Assembly: GCF_000972845.2 (NCBI RefSeq)
Contig: NW_020853581.1
Span: 1-64,000, forward strand
Length of the DNA stretch: 64,000 nt
Direction of reading: 5' to 3'
From: Larimichthys crocea
Lineage: Eukaryota; Chordata; Actinopteri; Sciaenidae
Both the position numbers and the translations under genes were made by a program. Below the pieces are notes generated by a model. That model was given only the letters and a program-made list of their open reading frames with translations. It ran no database searches and was not told the origin of the DNA. Of this stretch, positions 11,531 through 23,993 are shown piece after piece (positions within the stretch are counted from its first letter, which is position 1; every line of letters begins with the position of its first letter).

Positions 11531-14500
11531 CAGGCGACATATTTATGACAACACACAGACATGCTGTCTGCGGTAAAGATGTTCTACTGCTCAGTATATG
11601 TTTTGGATCCCGAGCAGACGATATTTACTGTACACACCAAATCACACACACAGTATACTCAATGTATGATATTTACTTCAGACCACACACAGAGATGACT
11701 GAGCAGTAAGACATGATTTACTGAAACCAAACACACAGACGAGTATATGTCGTTGGTAAAGGAGTCTACTGTTCAGTATATGTTTGTGTATCCCGAGAGT
11801 AAGATATTTCTGACACACACACGCACACAGTAATGCTCAGTAGTCACAGATAGTTACTACAGGACCACACACACACACAGTAAATACTGACAGTAGACAT
11901 ATTTACTGCAACACACAGACAGCTTGTCTGTGTAAAGATGTCTTACTGTTCAATACTGTTTGTGTTATCCCGAGCAGTAAGATATTTACTGCACACACGC
12001 ACACAGTATACCTCAGTAGTACAGAATATTAATACAGAACACACACAAGTATAACTGAGAGTAGACCATTTACTGCAAACACACAGACAGTGATGCTTGC
12101 GGTAAGATGTCTACTGCTTAGCTATTACTGTTTGTGTATCCTGAGCAGTACAGTATTAACTGTACAACACAATCGCACACACACAGTGTAACTGACCAGT
12201 AGATATATTTTAACTGCAAAACAACACACCGACGTATGTCTGCGGTAAAGATGTCTACTGCTCAGTATACTGTTTGTATCCGAGCAGTACAGATATTTAC
12301 TCACAACACACCCTCACACAAGTATCTAAGGCAGTAGAATATTTACTGCAAACCACACAGGACGTATGTCTGCGGTAAGAAATGTCTACTGGCTCAGTAT
12401 ACTGGTTTGTGATTTTGAGCAGTACAGATATTTACTGTACACACACAACGACACACACCAGTATATGGAGAAGTAGACACTATTACTGGCAACCACCCAG
12501 ACGTATGTCTGCGGTAAAGATGTCTACTGTTCAGTATACTGTCTGTGTACTCTCGAGCAGTCACAGAGATTACTGACAACACACGCGCACACAGTATACT
12601 CAGTAGTTAAAGATATTTCCTACGACACATACACAGATATACTGAGCAGTAGACAATTTTACTGCAAAACCCACAGCAGTATGTCTGCGGTAAGATGTCT
12701 ATCTCTCAGTTCATACTGTGTGTGTATCCTGCAGAAGTAGAGATCATTACTGTACACACAATGACACCACAAAGTTTTACTGAAACTAGTCACCTATTCT
12801 TACTGCAAACAACATAGGCAGTGTAATGTCTGGCGGTTAACGATGTTTACTGCTCAGTATACTGTTGTGTATTCACGAGCAGTTCACAGCTATTTGCTGT
12901 ACACTACAACACACACAGTTATTAACTGGAGCAGTCGAAGACATTTACCTATTTACTGCAAACAACATTGGCAGTATGTCTGCGGTAAAGATGTTTACTG
13001 CTGTACGTATACTGTCTGTGTATCCGAGCAGTAACAGATATATTTACTGCACCACACACACCAGACAGTTTATTACCCAGATAGTACAGGATATTACTGC
13101 AGACACACACACACCACCAGTATACTGAGCAGTAGACATATTTAACTGCAAACACCAGACAGTGGTCTGCATTAGAGGAGTTCTACTGCAGTATACTGTT
13201 TGGTAGCCACGCAATACAGATATATTTACGTTACACACACACACAGCACACACACACAGTTAATAACTGCTCAGTAGTATAAGATATTAAACTGCAGCAG
13301 ACACCAGTAATGAGGAACGGAGACATATTTACTCCAAAACACAGAACATAAATTCTGCGGTAAAGATTGGATCTACTGGCCAGTAACCTGGGTTGTTGTA
13401 TCCCGAGCGTACATAAAGCTATTTCACTGTACAGACACCACACACGCACACACACAGTGTACTGAACAGTAGACCATATTTACTGCCAAACACACCGACA
13501 GAATGTCTGGCAATTAAAGCTGTCTCTGCCAGTATAACTGTTGTGTATCCCAAGCAGTAACAGCTGATTTACTGTACACAACACACACGCACTACACACA
13601 ATTATACTCATAGTAGGATATTAAACTCTAGAGACACACACCGTAAACGAAGCAGGAGGACCTATATTTAATGCAAACACACAGACCTTTAGTTTCGGTA
13701 AAGATGTCTGACTGCTCAGTATACTTGTGTGTGGTATCAGAGCATTACAGATACTCTGTTTACTGACACAAAACACGCACACAGTATATTCAATAGTATG
13801 TGATATTTACGTAGACACACATCCAGTATAACTGATCTGTGAACTATTATACTGCAACACAAGACATATGTTCTGCGGTAACGATGTGTCTATTGCTCAG
13901 TATTCGCTGTTTGTGTAATCCCGAACAGTACAGATAATTACTGCACACACATTCCAGTATATTGAGCAGATAGAACATATTTACTGCAGATACACAGAAC
14001 AGTATGTCTGCGTAAAGATGTATTTGCTCGTATACTGGTTTGTGTATCCTGGAGCAGTCCAGATTTACGTCACACACACTGCACGCAAACCCAACACCGT
14101 ATACTGAGCGTAGCTAGATTTACTCTGCAACACACAGATAGTATGTCGAGGTAAAGATGTCTATAGGCTCAGTATACTGTTGTGGTATCCCGATCGGTAC
14201 AGATATTTATGTACACACAACAAACACGCACACAGTATCTATCTAGTAGTATTGATATTACTGCCAACACACACAGTATACTGAACAGAGACATATTTAC
14301 TGCAAACACACAGACAGTAATGTCTTTGCGGTTAAAGATTACTAAGCCCTCTCAGTATACTGGTTGTGTATCCCGAGCGTACAGATATTTACTGTACACA
14401 CATGCCACACAGTTACTGAGGCTAGTAGACATAGTTTACTGCAACCACACAGACAGTTGTTGTGGTAAGATGGTCTACTGTTCAGTATAACTGTTTGTGT

Positions 14501-17500
14501 ATCCCCGAGTCAGTACAGATATTTACTTACTCCACACGCACACAGTTAGACTCGGTATACAGATTTTCCTACATACACGCACACACAGTATAATGAGGCA
14601 GAGACATTATTTACTGCAAGAACCACAGCAGTATGATCTGCGGTAAAGATTTGTTCTATGCTTAGTAACTGTTGTGGTAGCCTGCAGCATACAGATATTT
14701 AACTGTTACACACATCGCCACCACACACAGTGTACTGAACAGTAGATATATTTACTGCAAACAACAGCAGTATGTTGCGGTAACAGATGTCTACTGTCAA
14801 GTATACTGTTGTTGTATCCGAGCAGTCACGATTATTTACTGGCACACCACACACGCACCACACAGTATACTAAGCAGTGAGACTATTTCCTGCAAACACA
14901 AGACAGTATGTCTGCGGTAAGTGTCTACTGCTACGATATACTGTTTTGTTGTTTGAGAGTACAGATATTTATGTTCACACACACGGCACCCACACACAGT
15001 ATACTGAGAAGTAGACATATTTATCTGGCAACACCCAGAACCAGTATGTCTGCGGTAAAGATGTCTACTGTTCAGTATACTGTCTGTGTATCTCGAGGCA
15101 GTAAGATATTTACATGCACACCGCGCACCACAGTATAACCTCAGTAGTCAGATATTTATTACGAGACACAAACATACACAGTATACTGAGCAGTAGGACA
15201 TTTTTACTGCAAACCACCAGACAGTATGTCTGCTGGTAAGTGTCACGGCTCAGTATACTGTTTGTTGTATCCTGAGAACGCTAGGAGTTATTACTGCACA
15301 CACAAAATCACACACACCACAGTGTAACTGACAGTAGACATATTTACGGCAAAAACATAGGCAGTAGTCTGGGAAAGATGTCTACTGTCAGTTACTGTTT
15401 GTGTAGCCCAGAAACAGTACAGATATTCTGTCACACACAACACACAGTATACTGGAGCAGTAGACATATTTACTGCAAACAATTGGGCAAAGTGTCTGCG
15501 GTAAAGATGTTTACTGCTAGTATACTGTTTCGTGTATACGAGCAGTACAGATATTTACTGCACACACACACGCAGGACAGTTAACTACATGTAGTAAGAT
15601 TTACTGCGGCAACACCCACCCATCACACGCTATACTGCGCAGGTAGACATATTTAACTGCAAACACACAGACAGTATGTCCTGCATAAAGATGTCATACT
15701 GCTCAGTATTACTGTTTGTGTATCCCAAGCATACAGATATGTACTGTACCACACACGACACGCACACACACACAGTTACTCAGTATCGAATAGTATAACT
15801 GAGAGACACCACAGTATGACTGAACAGGAGGGACATTTTACTGCAACACACACAGACAGTATGTCTGCGGTAAAGATGTCTACTGTCAGTCATACTGTTT
15901 GTGTAATCCCGAGCAGTACAGCTAGTTTACTGGTAGCCAAACACACGCCACACCCTACAGTGTCTGAACAGTAGACATATTTACTGCAAACAACGACAGT
16001 CATGTCTCTGCAATTAAAGATGTCTACTGCTCAGTATGACTGGTTTGGTAATCCCAAGCAGTTAACAGCTTTACTGCTACACACACACCGCACACAACAC
16101 CAGTTACTCAGTAGTAGGATATTAGACTCTAGAGACACACACAGTATACTGAAACAGGAGACATATTTACTGCAACAACACAGACAGTATGTATGCGGGT
16201 AAAGATGGTCTACTGCTCAGTATACTGTTTGTGTATCCAGAGCATTACAGATATTTACTGTACAACGACAAACACGCACACAGTATATTCAATAGTATTA
16301 TATATTTATTCAGACCAACACCTACAGTAATACTGAGCTCGTAGACGTATTTTTACTGCAAACACCACAGCCGTATTGTCGTGCGGTAACAGATGTCTAC
16401 TGGCTCAGTAAAGACTGTGGTGTATCACCGAGCAGTACAGATATTTACTGGCACACACATACAGTATATTGAGCAGTAGACATCATTTACTGCAGATACA
16501 AAGACAGTATTCTCGGTAAAAGATATGTCTTCTGTCTCAGTAGACTGTTTGTGTATTTTCCTGAGCAGTCACAGATCTTTACTGTACCCCAAAGCGCAAC
16601 ACACACACCGTATACTGAGACGTAGCTAGATTTACTGCAAACAACAGCAGATAGTATGTCCGGCGGTAAAGATGTCGACTGGCTCAGTATACTGTGTTTG
16701 TTCCGAGCAGTACGATATTACTGTACACACAAACCCGCCAACAAGTATTCTCTAGTACGTATTCGATATTACGTGCAGGACACACACAGGTATACTGAAC
16801 AGGAGAGACCATATTATGCAACACACGACATATGTCTGCGGTAAAGATGTCGACTGCTGCAGATCACTGTTGTGTGGTCCCGAGCGTTACAGATATTTAC
16901 GTGAACACAATCACACAGTTATACTGAGCAGTAGACATAATTTACTGCAACACACAGACCAGTATTCTGCGGTAAAGATGTCTACTGCTCAGTATACTGT
17001 TTTTGTCTCTTGAGCAGTACAGATTATTATGTACACCAAACCCGCACACAGTATTCTAGTAGTATTGGAATTATTTATTGCAGGACACACACACGTATAC
17101 TGAGCTGTAGACATATTTACTGCAAAACACACAGACATATGTCTGCTGTCAGAGTCACTGCCAGTATACCTGTTTGGGTATCCCGAGCAGTACAGATATT
17201 ACCTGCAACACAACACAGTATATTGAGCGTAGACATATTCTTGGCAAACACACGATAGTATGTCTGCCGTTTAAAGATGTCTACTGCTAGTAATATGTTT
17301 GGTACCTGCAGCAGTACAATATTTACGTACCCACACACACAACACATCAACCAGCCTGATACTGAGCAGTTAGACATATTTCTTGCAAGTGCAAACACAA
17401 CCGAAGACCCTATAGGTCCTGCGGTAAAGATGTCTATGCTCAGTATAACTGTTTTTGTATCCCGAGCAGTACAGATATTTACTGACACACAACAAACACG

Positions 17501-17725
17501 CACCACAGTATTTCAGTAGTATTGAGATTTAACTGCAGACCCACACACAGTGATATGAGCTGTAGACATATTTTTACTGCAACACACACAGGCACAGACA
17601 GTATGTCTGCGGTAAAGTTGTCTACTGCTCAGTATACTGTTTGTGTATTCCAAGCAGTACAGATATTTACTGCACACACACACAGTATACTGAGCAGTAG
17701 ACATATTTACTGCAAACACACAGAT
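11531..17725 (-). repeat. Satellite array, right half, inverted relative to the left half
   Basis: The same monomer as at 5,235-11,530 but in reverse complement: repeats read GTATCCCGAGCAGTACAGAT, ATTTACTGCACACACACA and GTATGTCTGCGGTAAAGATG. The switch occurs at about 11,520-11,545 inside the self-complementary CAGTATACTG block. Copies are ragged with many one-base indels until about 17.5 kb, where the last monomers become clean. The half-arrays are nearly equal in length (about 6.2-6.3 kb), as expected of a mirror image. Confidence 0.92.
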
Positions 17726-17771
17726 AGTAGATCTGGGGAGGCTGGGTGACTGTCTGAAGGAGGCATAGCAT

Positions 17772-18076
17772 CAAACTGAAGCCCACTGCATCTGTCCTCG
17801 TGCATAGGGGGCTTGAGTTTTTAAAACGTGATGTCATCACGCTCAGGTAGCATTTGGTGACGTAAAAAAACAGCTGCAGTGTTGGAGGCTGGTCAGTATA
17901 AACTAATTTTCCTGAAGCTCCCACACTGATAAAACCTGATTTCAGTCAATAAAAATATTTTTCATCGCAACACACAGTTTAATAACAGAAATGGCACAAG
18001 AAATGAATCAGTAACTGTTCTGAGATCAGTATGGCTCCCTCTGTTTGGAGTTCCTTTGAGTTGTTGTGGGATTCAC
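17772..18076 (-). promoter_or_regulatory. Orphan 7SL upstream region, right-arm copy
   Basis: Reverse-strand duplicate of the sequence upstream of the right 7SL gene (19,946-20,475), sharing TTTGGTGACGTAAAAAAACA and GGAGGCTGGTCAGTATAAAC. Similarity ends at the position equal to the 7SL start, and about 50 bp of flank leads directly into the satellite. The CRE is altered by one base: TGATGTCA at 17,829-17,836 instead of TGACGTCA. No 7SL body follows. Confidence 0.75.
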
Positions 18077-19640
18077 CTTTTCAGCTGTGTTCATAAACGG
18101 AATCAACAAAATGTTATTTGATATAAATGGAGCGTGTATTTACCACATATAGGAGGAGGGAGGACTAAAGTAACATCAACTTCTGTGGGTTTTCTCCAGG
18201 TGCTCTGGTTCCCACACACGTCGAAAGACGGCCGGAGAAAAAAAAGGTTTTAGTCCCCTACATCAAAAACAAACAAACAAAAAAATCAAAGTTCAGATAT
18301 TGTTATATTTTGCAGAAACTTCATCTGTCTGTGTCTTATCTCCATTTAGGATTACATTACAGAAACATGTCTCCTAAAATTATTATAGGATTTGAATTTA
18401 GCTGTTATATCCTAACTGAAGATTACAATGTAATATTCATTCAAATATTTAATTATTTCCACAATCAATTGTTTATGCTAACTAAATTTTTGTCCTTCAC
18501 AGTCATCGACAACTGAGAAATTCATCGAAGGGTTATTTTTTTTAAGCAATATTACAACTGATTCACCCATTAACAATACAAACTAACTAAAACATGAAAT
18601 TAATACGTAGAACGCCTCAGAATCTTACATATGGCACCTACAAAGGTATAGTTATGGTATTTTGAAGTGGGGTTGTATGAGCTACTTCCACCTAGAGTAG
18701 AGAAGTAGAGCCATGCACTGCTGTGGACAGGATCAGCAGAAAAACACTTAATTTGGTGCTAACTTTAAAACATTGTGTGTTTGGTATCAATAGATTCATT
18801 GCAATCTTAAAATTCAGAGGGTTAGAAGTAGGCCAAATAAACAAAGAACTGTGGAGGAGAATAATTTCAATATTTCCATCATAGTGATCGATAGATCGTA
18901 GAGTCTAATTCAAATCAAACCTTTGCTTCTATTTTTTACTTCCAGATGAGGTGACTTTTGTTGTTCTGACTTAATCCAGTTAAATTAGTTTGAATCTTCA
19001 TTACAGACTAACTACAACTAACTCACTACAGCCTAATTACGCAGATGCCTTCTCCTCTTAGGCTTCAATCACGTTAACACAGGGATGAAATCTTGGGAAG
19101 ACTGAAAAAGTAACACAGTAGGACAGACACAAAATCCCTCAGAAATCATTTACTTCCATTTCTATTTTGAGTAAAAAAAAATATATATATATAAGAAAAA
19201 AATTGCCTCATCTAGTGGTTATCTTCTTCTTGTGGTCTTTGTACAGAATGACAGACTAAAATAAGCATTCATGGAGCACTCAGTCATTTGAAAAATACAA
19301 GTATTCTCCTTCTCTTTGTGGTAATAATCTGTGAAATTGCTGCAACTGCTCTGTTGTCCTCCTGCTGCTCCACACCAACCCTCTGGATGAAGCTGACTGA
19401 ATCAGTGACAGAAAAACCTGTTAGTGTACTGAATGTGTGCTGTCCCATTGACTGCTGTGACTGCTGCTCATTGCTGCTCTCCTCCAGGTGGAGGCGCTGT
19501 AGGACAAACAAACACAAGTGGTTTCTGGAGGTTTTTCATGGCAACAAGAAAATCCAAAGCAGTGATGAAGCTGTGGAACATAGAAAGAGCTTGTTGTTGA
19601 GCGTGTGTGTTGTCCCAGCTGTTTGTTGAACAGTACAAAG
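18077..19640. other. Right-arm spacer, no gene recognised
   Basis: Mirror of the left-arm spacer. It holds the fish repeat fragment at about 18,180-18,240, a TATATATA tract near 19,185 and AT-rich sequence. An open frame at 19,288-19,629 has no recognisable domain and is not preserved in the left arm. Confidence 0.5.
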
Positions 19641-19647
19641 AGTGTAA

Positions 19648-19945
19648 AAAGACTGGGTCCCGCTGTGTTACTCAGGCTGCACTACAGCGTCTATTCACAG
19701 GCGCGATCCCACTACTGAGCGGCACGGGGGCTTTGACCTGCTCCGTTTCCGACCTGGGCCGGTGCACCCCTCCTTAGACGACCTGGTGGTCCCGGGCTCC
19801 CCCAGGAGCACCATATCGATACCGAACTTAGTGCGGACACCCGATCGACATAGTCCGCTGCAGCTCAGAGCTCCTGAGCTCAAGCGATCCGCCAGCCTCA
19901 GCCTCCCGGTAGCTTGGATTACAGGCGCGCGCCACCGCACCCGGC
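19648..19945 (-). ncRNA. 7SL (SRP) RNA gene, right-arm copy, apparently intact
   Basis: Full-length SRP RNA on the minus strand, about 298 nt, the RNA core of the ER-targeting particle. On the transcribed strand it shows GCCGGGTGCGGTGGCGCG at the 5' end, the TGTAAT U-turn motif of the Alu domain, GGGAGGCTGAGGCTGG, the linker GTGTCCGCACTAAGTTCGG, helix 8 GGTCGGAAACGGAGCAGG at about 19,738-19,755, and the 3' strand GGGATCGCGCCTGTGAATAG. A T5 run (A5 at 19,646-19,650 on the plus strand) marks a Pol III terminator. It lacks the indels of the left copy, so it is the likelier functional gene. A diverged but transcribed copy is also possible. Confidence 0.9.
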
Positions 19946-20475
19946 AGCATCTGTCCTCGTGCATAGGAGGCTTGAGTTTTTAAAACGTGACGTCATCACG
20001 CCCAGGTAGCATTTGGTGACGTAAAAAAACAGCTGCAGTGTTGGAGGCTGGTCAGTATAAACTCATTTTCCTGAAGCTCCCACACTGATAAAATTTGATT
20101 TCAGTCAATAAAAGTTATTATCACTGTCTTTTAAAATGCTGTCATTCAGTAAAATTAAACTCCAGCATCAACAGTGAAACCAAAACACTGAATCTACTAT
20201 AACTGTGAAATGAAAGAACAGGTCTTTACAGCAGCTGGAGCAGTCCTGCAGACATCACTGAGTCTAATTCATTCATAGATTTGTACACAGTTTGTTAGAT
20301 CAGAAATAATTCACACACTGGTTTAACAACAGAACATGGCGCAAGAAATGAATCACAGTAACTGTTCTGAAATCAGTATGGCTCCCTCCGTTTGTCATTA
20401 ATCTATAATAAAACCAGCCACTAAGTCCCAAAATAACAATCCCAGAGTTCCTTTGAATTGTTGTGGGATTCATAT
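19946..20475 (-). promoter_or_regulatory. Right-arm 7SL upstream region with CRE/ATF site
   Basis: TGACGTCA at 19,988-19,995 is 43-50 bases upstream of the 7SL start, nearly the spacing known for the human 7SL ATF site. A TTTTAAAA stretch follows closer to the start. Farther upstream, the sequence shared with the orphan copy ends near 20,475, with an extra 180-bp segment (about 20,115-20,300) that the orphan copy lacks. Confidence 0.7.
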
Positions 20476-20774
20476 TCATATATATACACTTTGTATACAT
20501 GTATGTTTGTGTTCAGGAAGGCTCATATTCACTGTGACAGACATGGTTCCGATACTTGGAGAAGCAGTGCAGTGCTCCTTTGGAATGTTGTAGCAGTCCT
20601 CTACCACTACATTTACCCCAGATGCAGCTTCATAAAAGCAGATACATACCTAACAGGAGTCATTCTTTGAGTGGAATAACACTTCAATCATTCACTAACA
20701 TTTGTTTCAGTCAGACGACTCACAACTGGAATGTTTTATTTCAGCAGCAGAGTACAGTTAGTGATTTAACCCCA

Positions 20775-20900
20775 GGTTGGTCCTTTCTGTGTAGAATTTA
20801 CACGTCCCCCTCATGTCTTTACGGGTCTCCCCAGCTTCCTCCCACAGTCCAAAGACATTCAGGTGGATAGATGATTCCAAATCAATCCAAATTCAGGCTC
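20775..20900. repeat. Dispersed fish repeat remnant, right-arm copy
   Basis: Contains CTTCCTCCCACAGTCCAAAG followed by ACATTCAGGTGGATAG and preceded by TTTCTGTGTAGAATTTACAC. This is a degenerate form of a widespread fish repeat. It mirrors 2,080-2,225. Confidence 0.45.
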
Positions 20901-21360
20901 ATCTATATCCACACCTGAAGAGATCCAAAGTGGTCAGTTGAGTTTGACAGATGGCTCAGTATTCTTTTTTTTAATTTCTTTTTTTACTTTGTTTATTAAG
21001 CTTTTCTCATAGTATAACACAGACAAACAAGAACACTCAGAGAAATCCCTGTCCCGAAAAGTAAAAATAAAAAATATTTAGATAGATTAATAATAATAAA
21101 GTGAGTACATTTAAGACAATGTATGTTAAGTATGTTGTAAAAAAAGACATATATGAATATAAAAAGGAAAAGTGTTATAGAAAACAGAACAAACAAATAA
21201 ACAAACAAAAAAAGCAAAAAAAACAAAAAATTTTTTTAAAAACATTAGATAAGTGCAGTATGTACTGAATAGTATTTAAGTGGGTTATCATCTAAACACA
21301 ACAAAGTCAGTGGTTGTCCTAATTAACTTGTTGTTAACTAATTAAACAGCGGACGGTTGA

Positions 21361-21442
21361 TGGGGCAGGGGGCAATAGACACCTCCAGGACCTCGGAAAG
21401 TTGGGGCAGGGGGCAATAGACACCTCCAGGACCTCGGAAAGT
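21361..21442. repeat. Exact 41-bp tandem duplication in the right arm
   Basis: The 41-base segment beginning TGGGGCAGGGGGCAATAGAC occurs twice back to back. The left arm has a single copy at the equivalent place (about 1,600-1,645). It is a structural difference between the arms. Confidence 0.85.
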
Positions 21443-21610
21443 GTTATGAACACCGAAGTCCAGTAGGTCGTCAGTTTGGAGCAGCTCCAAAACGTGTGGA
21501 AATATGAGGATGGGGTCATTTTACAGCGGTTGCATGCTAGATCTATGTCTGGGAATCTTACTGATAGCTTCTCTTTGGTCCAGTGAGCTCGATGCAAGAT
21601 TTTGCACCGT
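21361..21610 (-). mobile_element. LINE fragment, L1/Tx1-type ORF2 C-terminal zinc knuckle
   Basis: An 87-residue open frame on the minus strand (21,334-21,597) resembles the C-terminal end of L1-clade ORF2 proteins. It has a W-T-K-E-K-L start, a Cys-x2-Cys-x8-His-x4-Cys knuckle (CNRC to FHTFWSC) and the following TYWTSVFITLSEVLEV segment. The reverse transcriptase and endonuclease domains are absent, so it is a 5'-truncated or eroded remnant. The exact 41-bp tandem duplication at 21,361-21,401 and 21,402-21,442 lies at its downstream end and is absent from the left arm. Confidence 0.6.
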
Positions 21611-21619
21611 GTTAGTCCA

Positions 21620-23059
21620 TGCCTTGCACAGATAGAGGAGGTGTGAAAGATGGCTCAATATTCTGAGTGGTTTTGTGAGTAATCTGCTTCATTCACAACT
21701 CTGTTTTAGGCTTTTGTTTATATTTTTCATATTTATGTTTTGTGTGTTTTCCTTTAAGAGATTGATACACATACAATATGTAGCAATGACATATGAATAT
21801 TAACTATTGAAACGGATACAAAAGAAACTCAAAATAAATTGAAACATTTATTCCAGGGCTGTTGTATTGATTTTTGTGGTACAGATCGATCCCTCTTCTG
21901 TTGACACACCTCAGGAATGATAGGAAGAGATCTCATTATATGTCAACAGTTGCTTATTGAATTGATTTAAGTAATGCATTAAAGCATATGTTTGTATTTG
22001 TAGCCACTCAGTTTATCTTACCCACAAGCTGCAGTCATGGTCCAGAAACACTCGACTTCTCTTGGATTGCTGCTTGATCTTGAGGCCTATATATATAAAT
22101 TACAGTGTGTCTGGGATGTGTTTAACTGAGCATAGCAAAAACACTTGAAGCAGGAGGAAATCAATTGAACCATGCAAAGCAGAAATGTACACTTGACAGA
22201 AGCTTGACAATAGTAATGTTGTTTTATTCTAGTAATATTGTTTCTGATAAAGACAAATGTTCATGCAAGATTTTGGATAAAACATTACCTAACAAAAAAA
22301 GAAAAGAAAACACAGCACAGACATCCATCTGAATATGAGTCTTGTTTTTAGATCATGTTGGCCTGATAATATCCAGATTACAGCAACTACAAAACATCAT
22401 TTGACACTGAAAACACAGCATGAATTGGATCTTTGGTAAAGATGAGGAAATCCAGGAGAGATATGATGAGTCAGACATGCAGAGAACTCTGAATAGAAGG
22501 AAATGACATCGTAATATTTAAAAGAGGTCTAATAATGAATAAGGAAGATTCACTTCAATACAAACATACAGATGAAGGTGCGTTTAAATGCTGGAGGTCC
22601 ATTGCTTCTTGTCATAAATATGCAATTCCCTCTAAGGCACCCTTCCCTTTGATGGAAAGACATTTCCCTACAAATTGAATAAAAGGAAATACTGATAGTT
22701 CGTTTTTGATGCAGACATTTTTAACTCATTTGCCAACACAATCATGAAATGAGTAACCATTTTTCTGCTAATATCTGCCAAACTTTCAAACACCATTTCA
22801 GCTGCAGCAGGTCTCTGTAATACATCACAGAAATAGATACGTCATATCTTCTTAGTGACTTGTGACTAGTGCCCTGTTTCTTTAAAAACGAACAAGGTTG
22901 AATTCATCGCCATCACCTGCTTGAACTCCTCCATCTTTCTGTCCTTCCACCACGTACATATCCTTCATTTATCCTTCAGTCATCTTGTAAACACAAATAC
23001 ACAGTGATTAAAAACATAAATAAATGCTGATGGTGTCCCTTAACTCACATGGGAAGCAA
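21620..23059. other. Outer right arm, no gene recognised
   Basis: AT-rich sequence mirrored by positions 1-1,430. I see no gene or known element. It ends at about 23,059, where the mirrored sequence leaves the window on the left side. Confidence 0.55.
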
Positions 23060-23993
23060 AGCCTTACACATTTGAACTAAAAACAGAAACAGCAGGGTTT
23101 ATAACATTATAGTGACTTATGGTGTGTTTAAACGAGCCCCTGTACACACAGCAGTTGAATAAACTACCCAGCGTGCAGCTGTCATAAATTTTGAGCAAAT
23201 TTTGAGTCTCACCTCTAAAGAAAAACTAAACACTCCTTTCTAACAAACAGTAACATAACACACATTTGACACAAGTTAAACCTCTAATGTCTCGTCTACT
23301 CACAAGGAGATTTTAGTCAAAGTAAAAGAACTGAAATATATATATAAAAGGACCCCATGAAACAAAAACAAAAACAAAAAAAAAGTTGTTAATGAAATGC
23401 TGCTATGATAAAAACAAGAGTGTAGAGAGCATGTCAGACAGTAACTGAAGGAGAGGCAGTGACGAGATGAACACCTGCGTGTGTACACTGTGACCTCCTT
23501 ACAGCCACTGGCTGTCCGCTGACTTTTCTTTGGTAGCAACACGAGACAAAGTATGAAGTAAGCTTGTGTGTTTTTGGTCTCCATCGGCTCTTTTATCGTA
23601 CAAGCAAATATGTTCAGTTTCATGGGGTCTTTAAATGCTTTTAATAATCAATAACACACTTTGTACAGTCTACTCTACTTCCATGTCAACAGTTCAAAAA
23701 CATAATCCACACACATACACACACACACACACACTTATTGACAACACTTTACAATGACAGTCTAGCTTTTCATCCGTCAGAAATAAAACACTGACACTGG
23801 GGCAGCTCTGTACAAACTGGGGCAAAAGGTGCTGTTTGGGGGGCTTGTATGAGGATGCATACTACTACATGCTTTCACACAAACATGCTTTCTTCAAATG
23901 ACAAATAAAACATCTTCAGTTGGACTATTTTGTTAAGAATTTGTTGAAAACAGCTAATACTTTTCCTCTCCTTCTCTCTCCTCTGTCATAAAG

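Larger units (their letters stand above)
1..23059. repeat. Giant inverted repeat (palindrome), about 23 kb, axis near 11,530
   Basis: The first bases of the window match, in reverse complement, the sequence ending near 23,059. The match continues inward through the LINE fragment, the 7SL gene, the 7SL-upstream duplicate and the satellite. The satellite flips orientation near 11,530, the arithmetic centre of the two ends, so there is essentially no spacer. The left arm matches from its first base, so the repeat may extend beyond the window. The arms are clearly homologous but not identical: many one- or two-base indels, a T-rich stretch at 21,150-21,250 that reads G/T-rich in the left arm (1,760-1,850), and a 41-bp tandem duplication found only on the right. 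It may be a real palindrome or a fold-back read or assembly artefact. Confidence 0.9.

Noticed and set aside
5235..17725. Dozens of open frames reading like MSTAQYTVCVCSKYLYC
   Set aside because: They are translations of the satellite monomer in various frames, recur with the repeat and break at indels. Not genes.
5235..17725. CRISPR-like array of repeats and spacers
   Set aside because: Whole monomers repeat in tandem with no unique spacers, and the context is vertebrate. It is a satellite.
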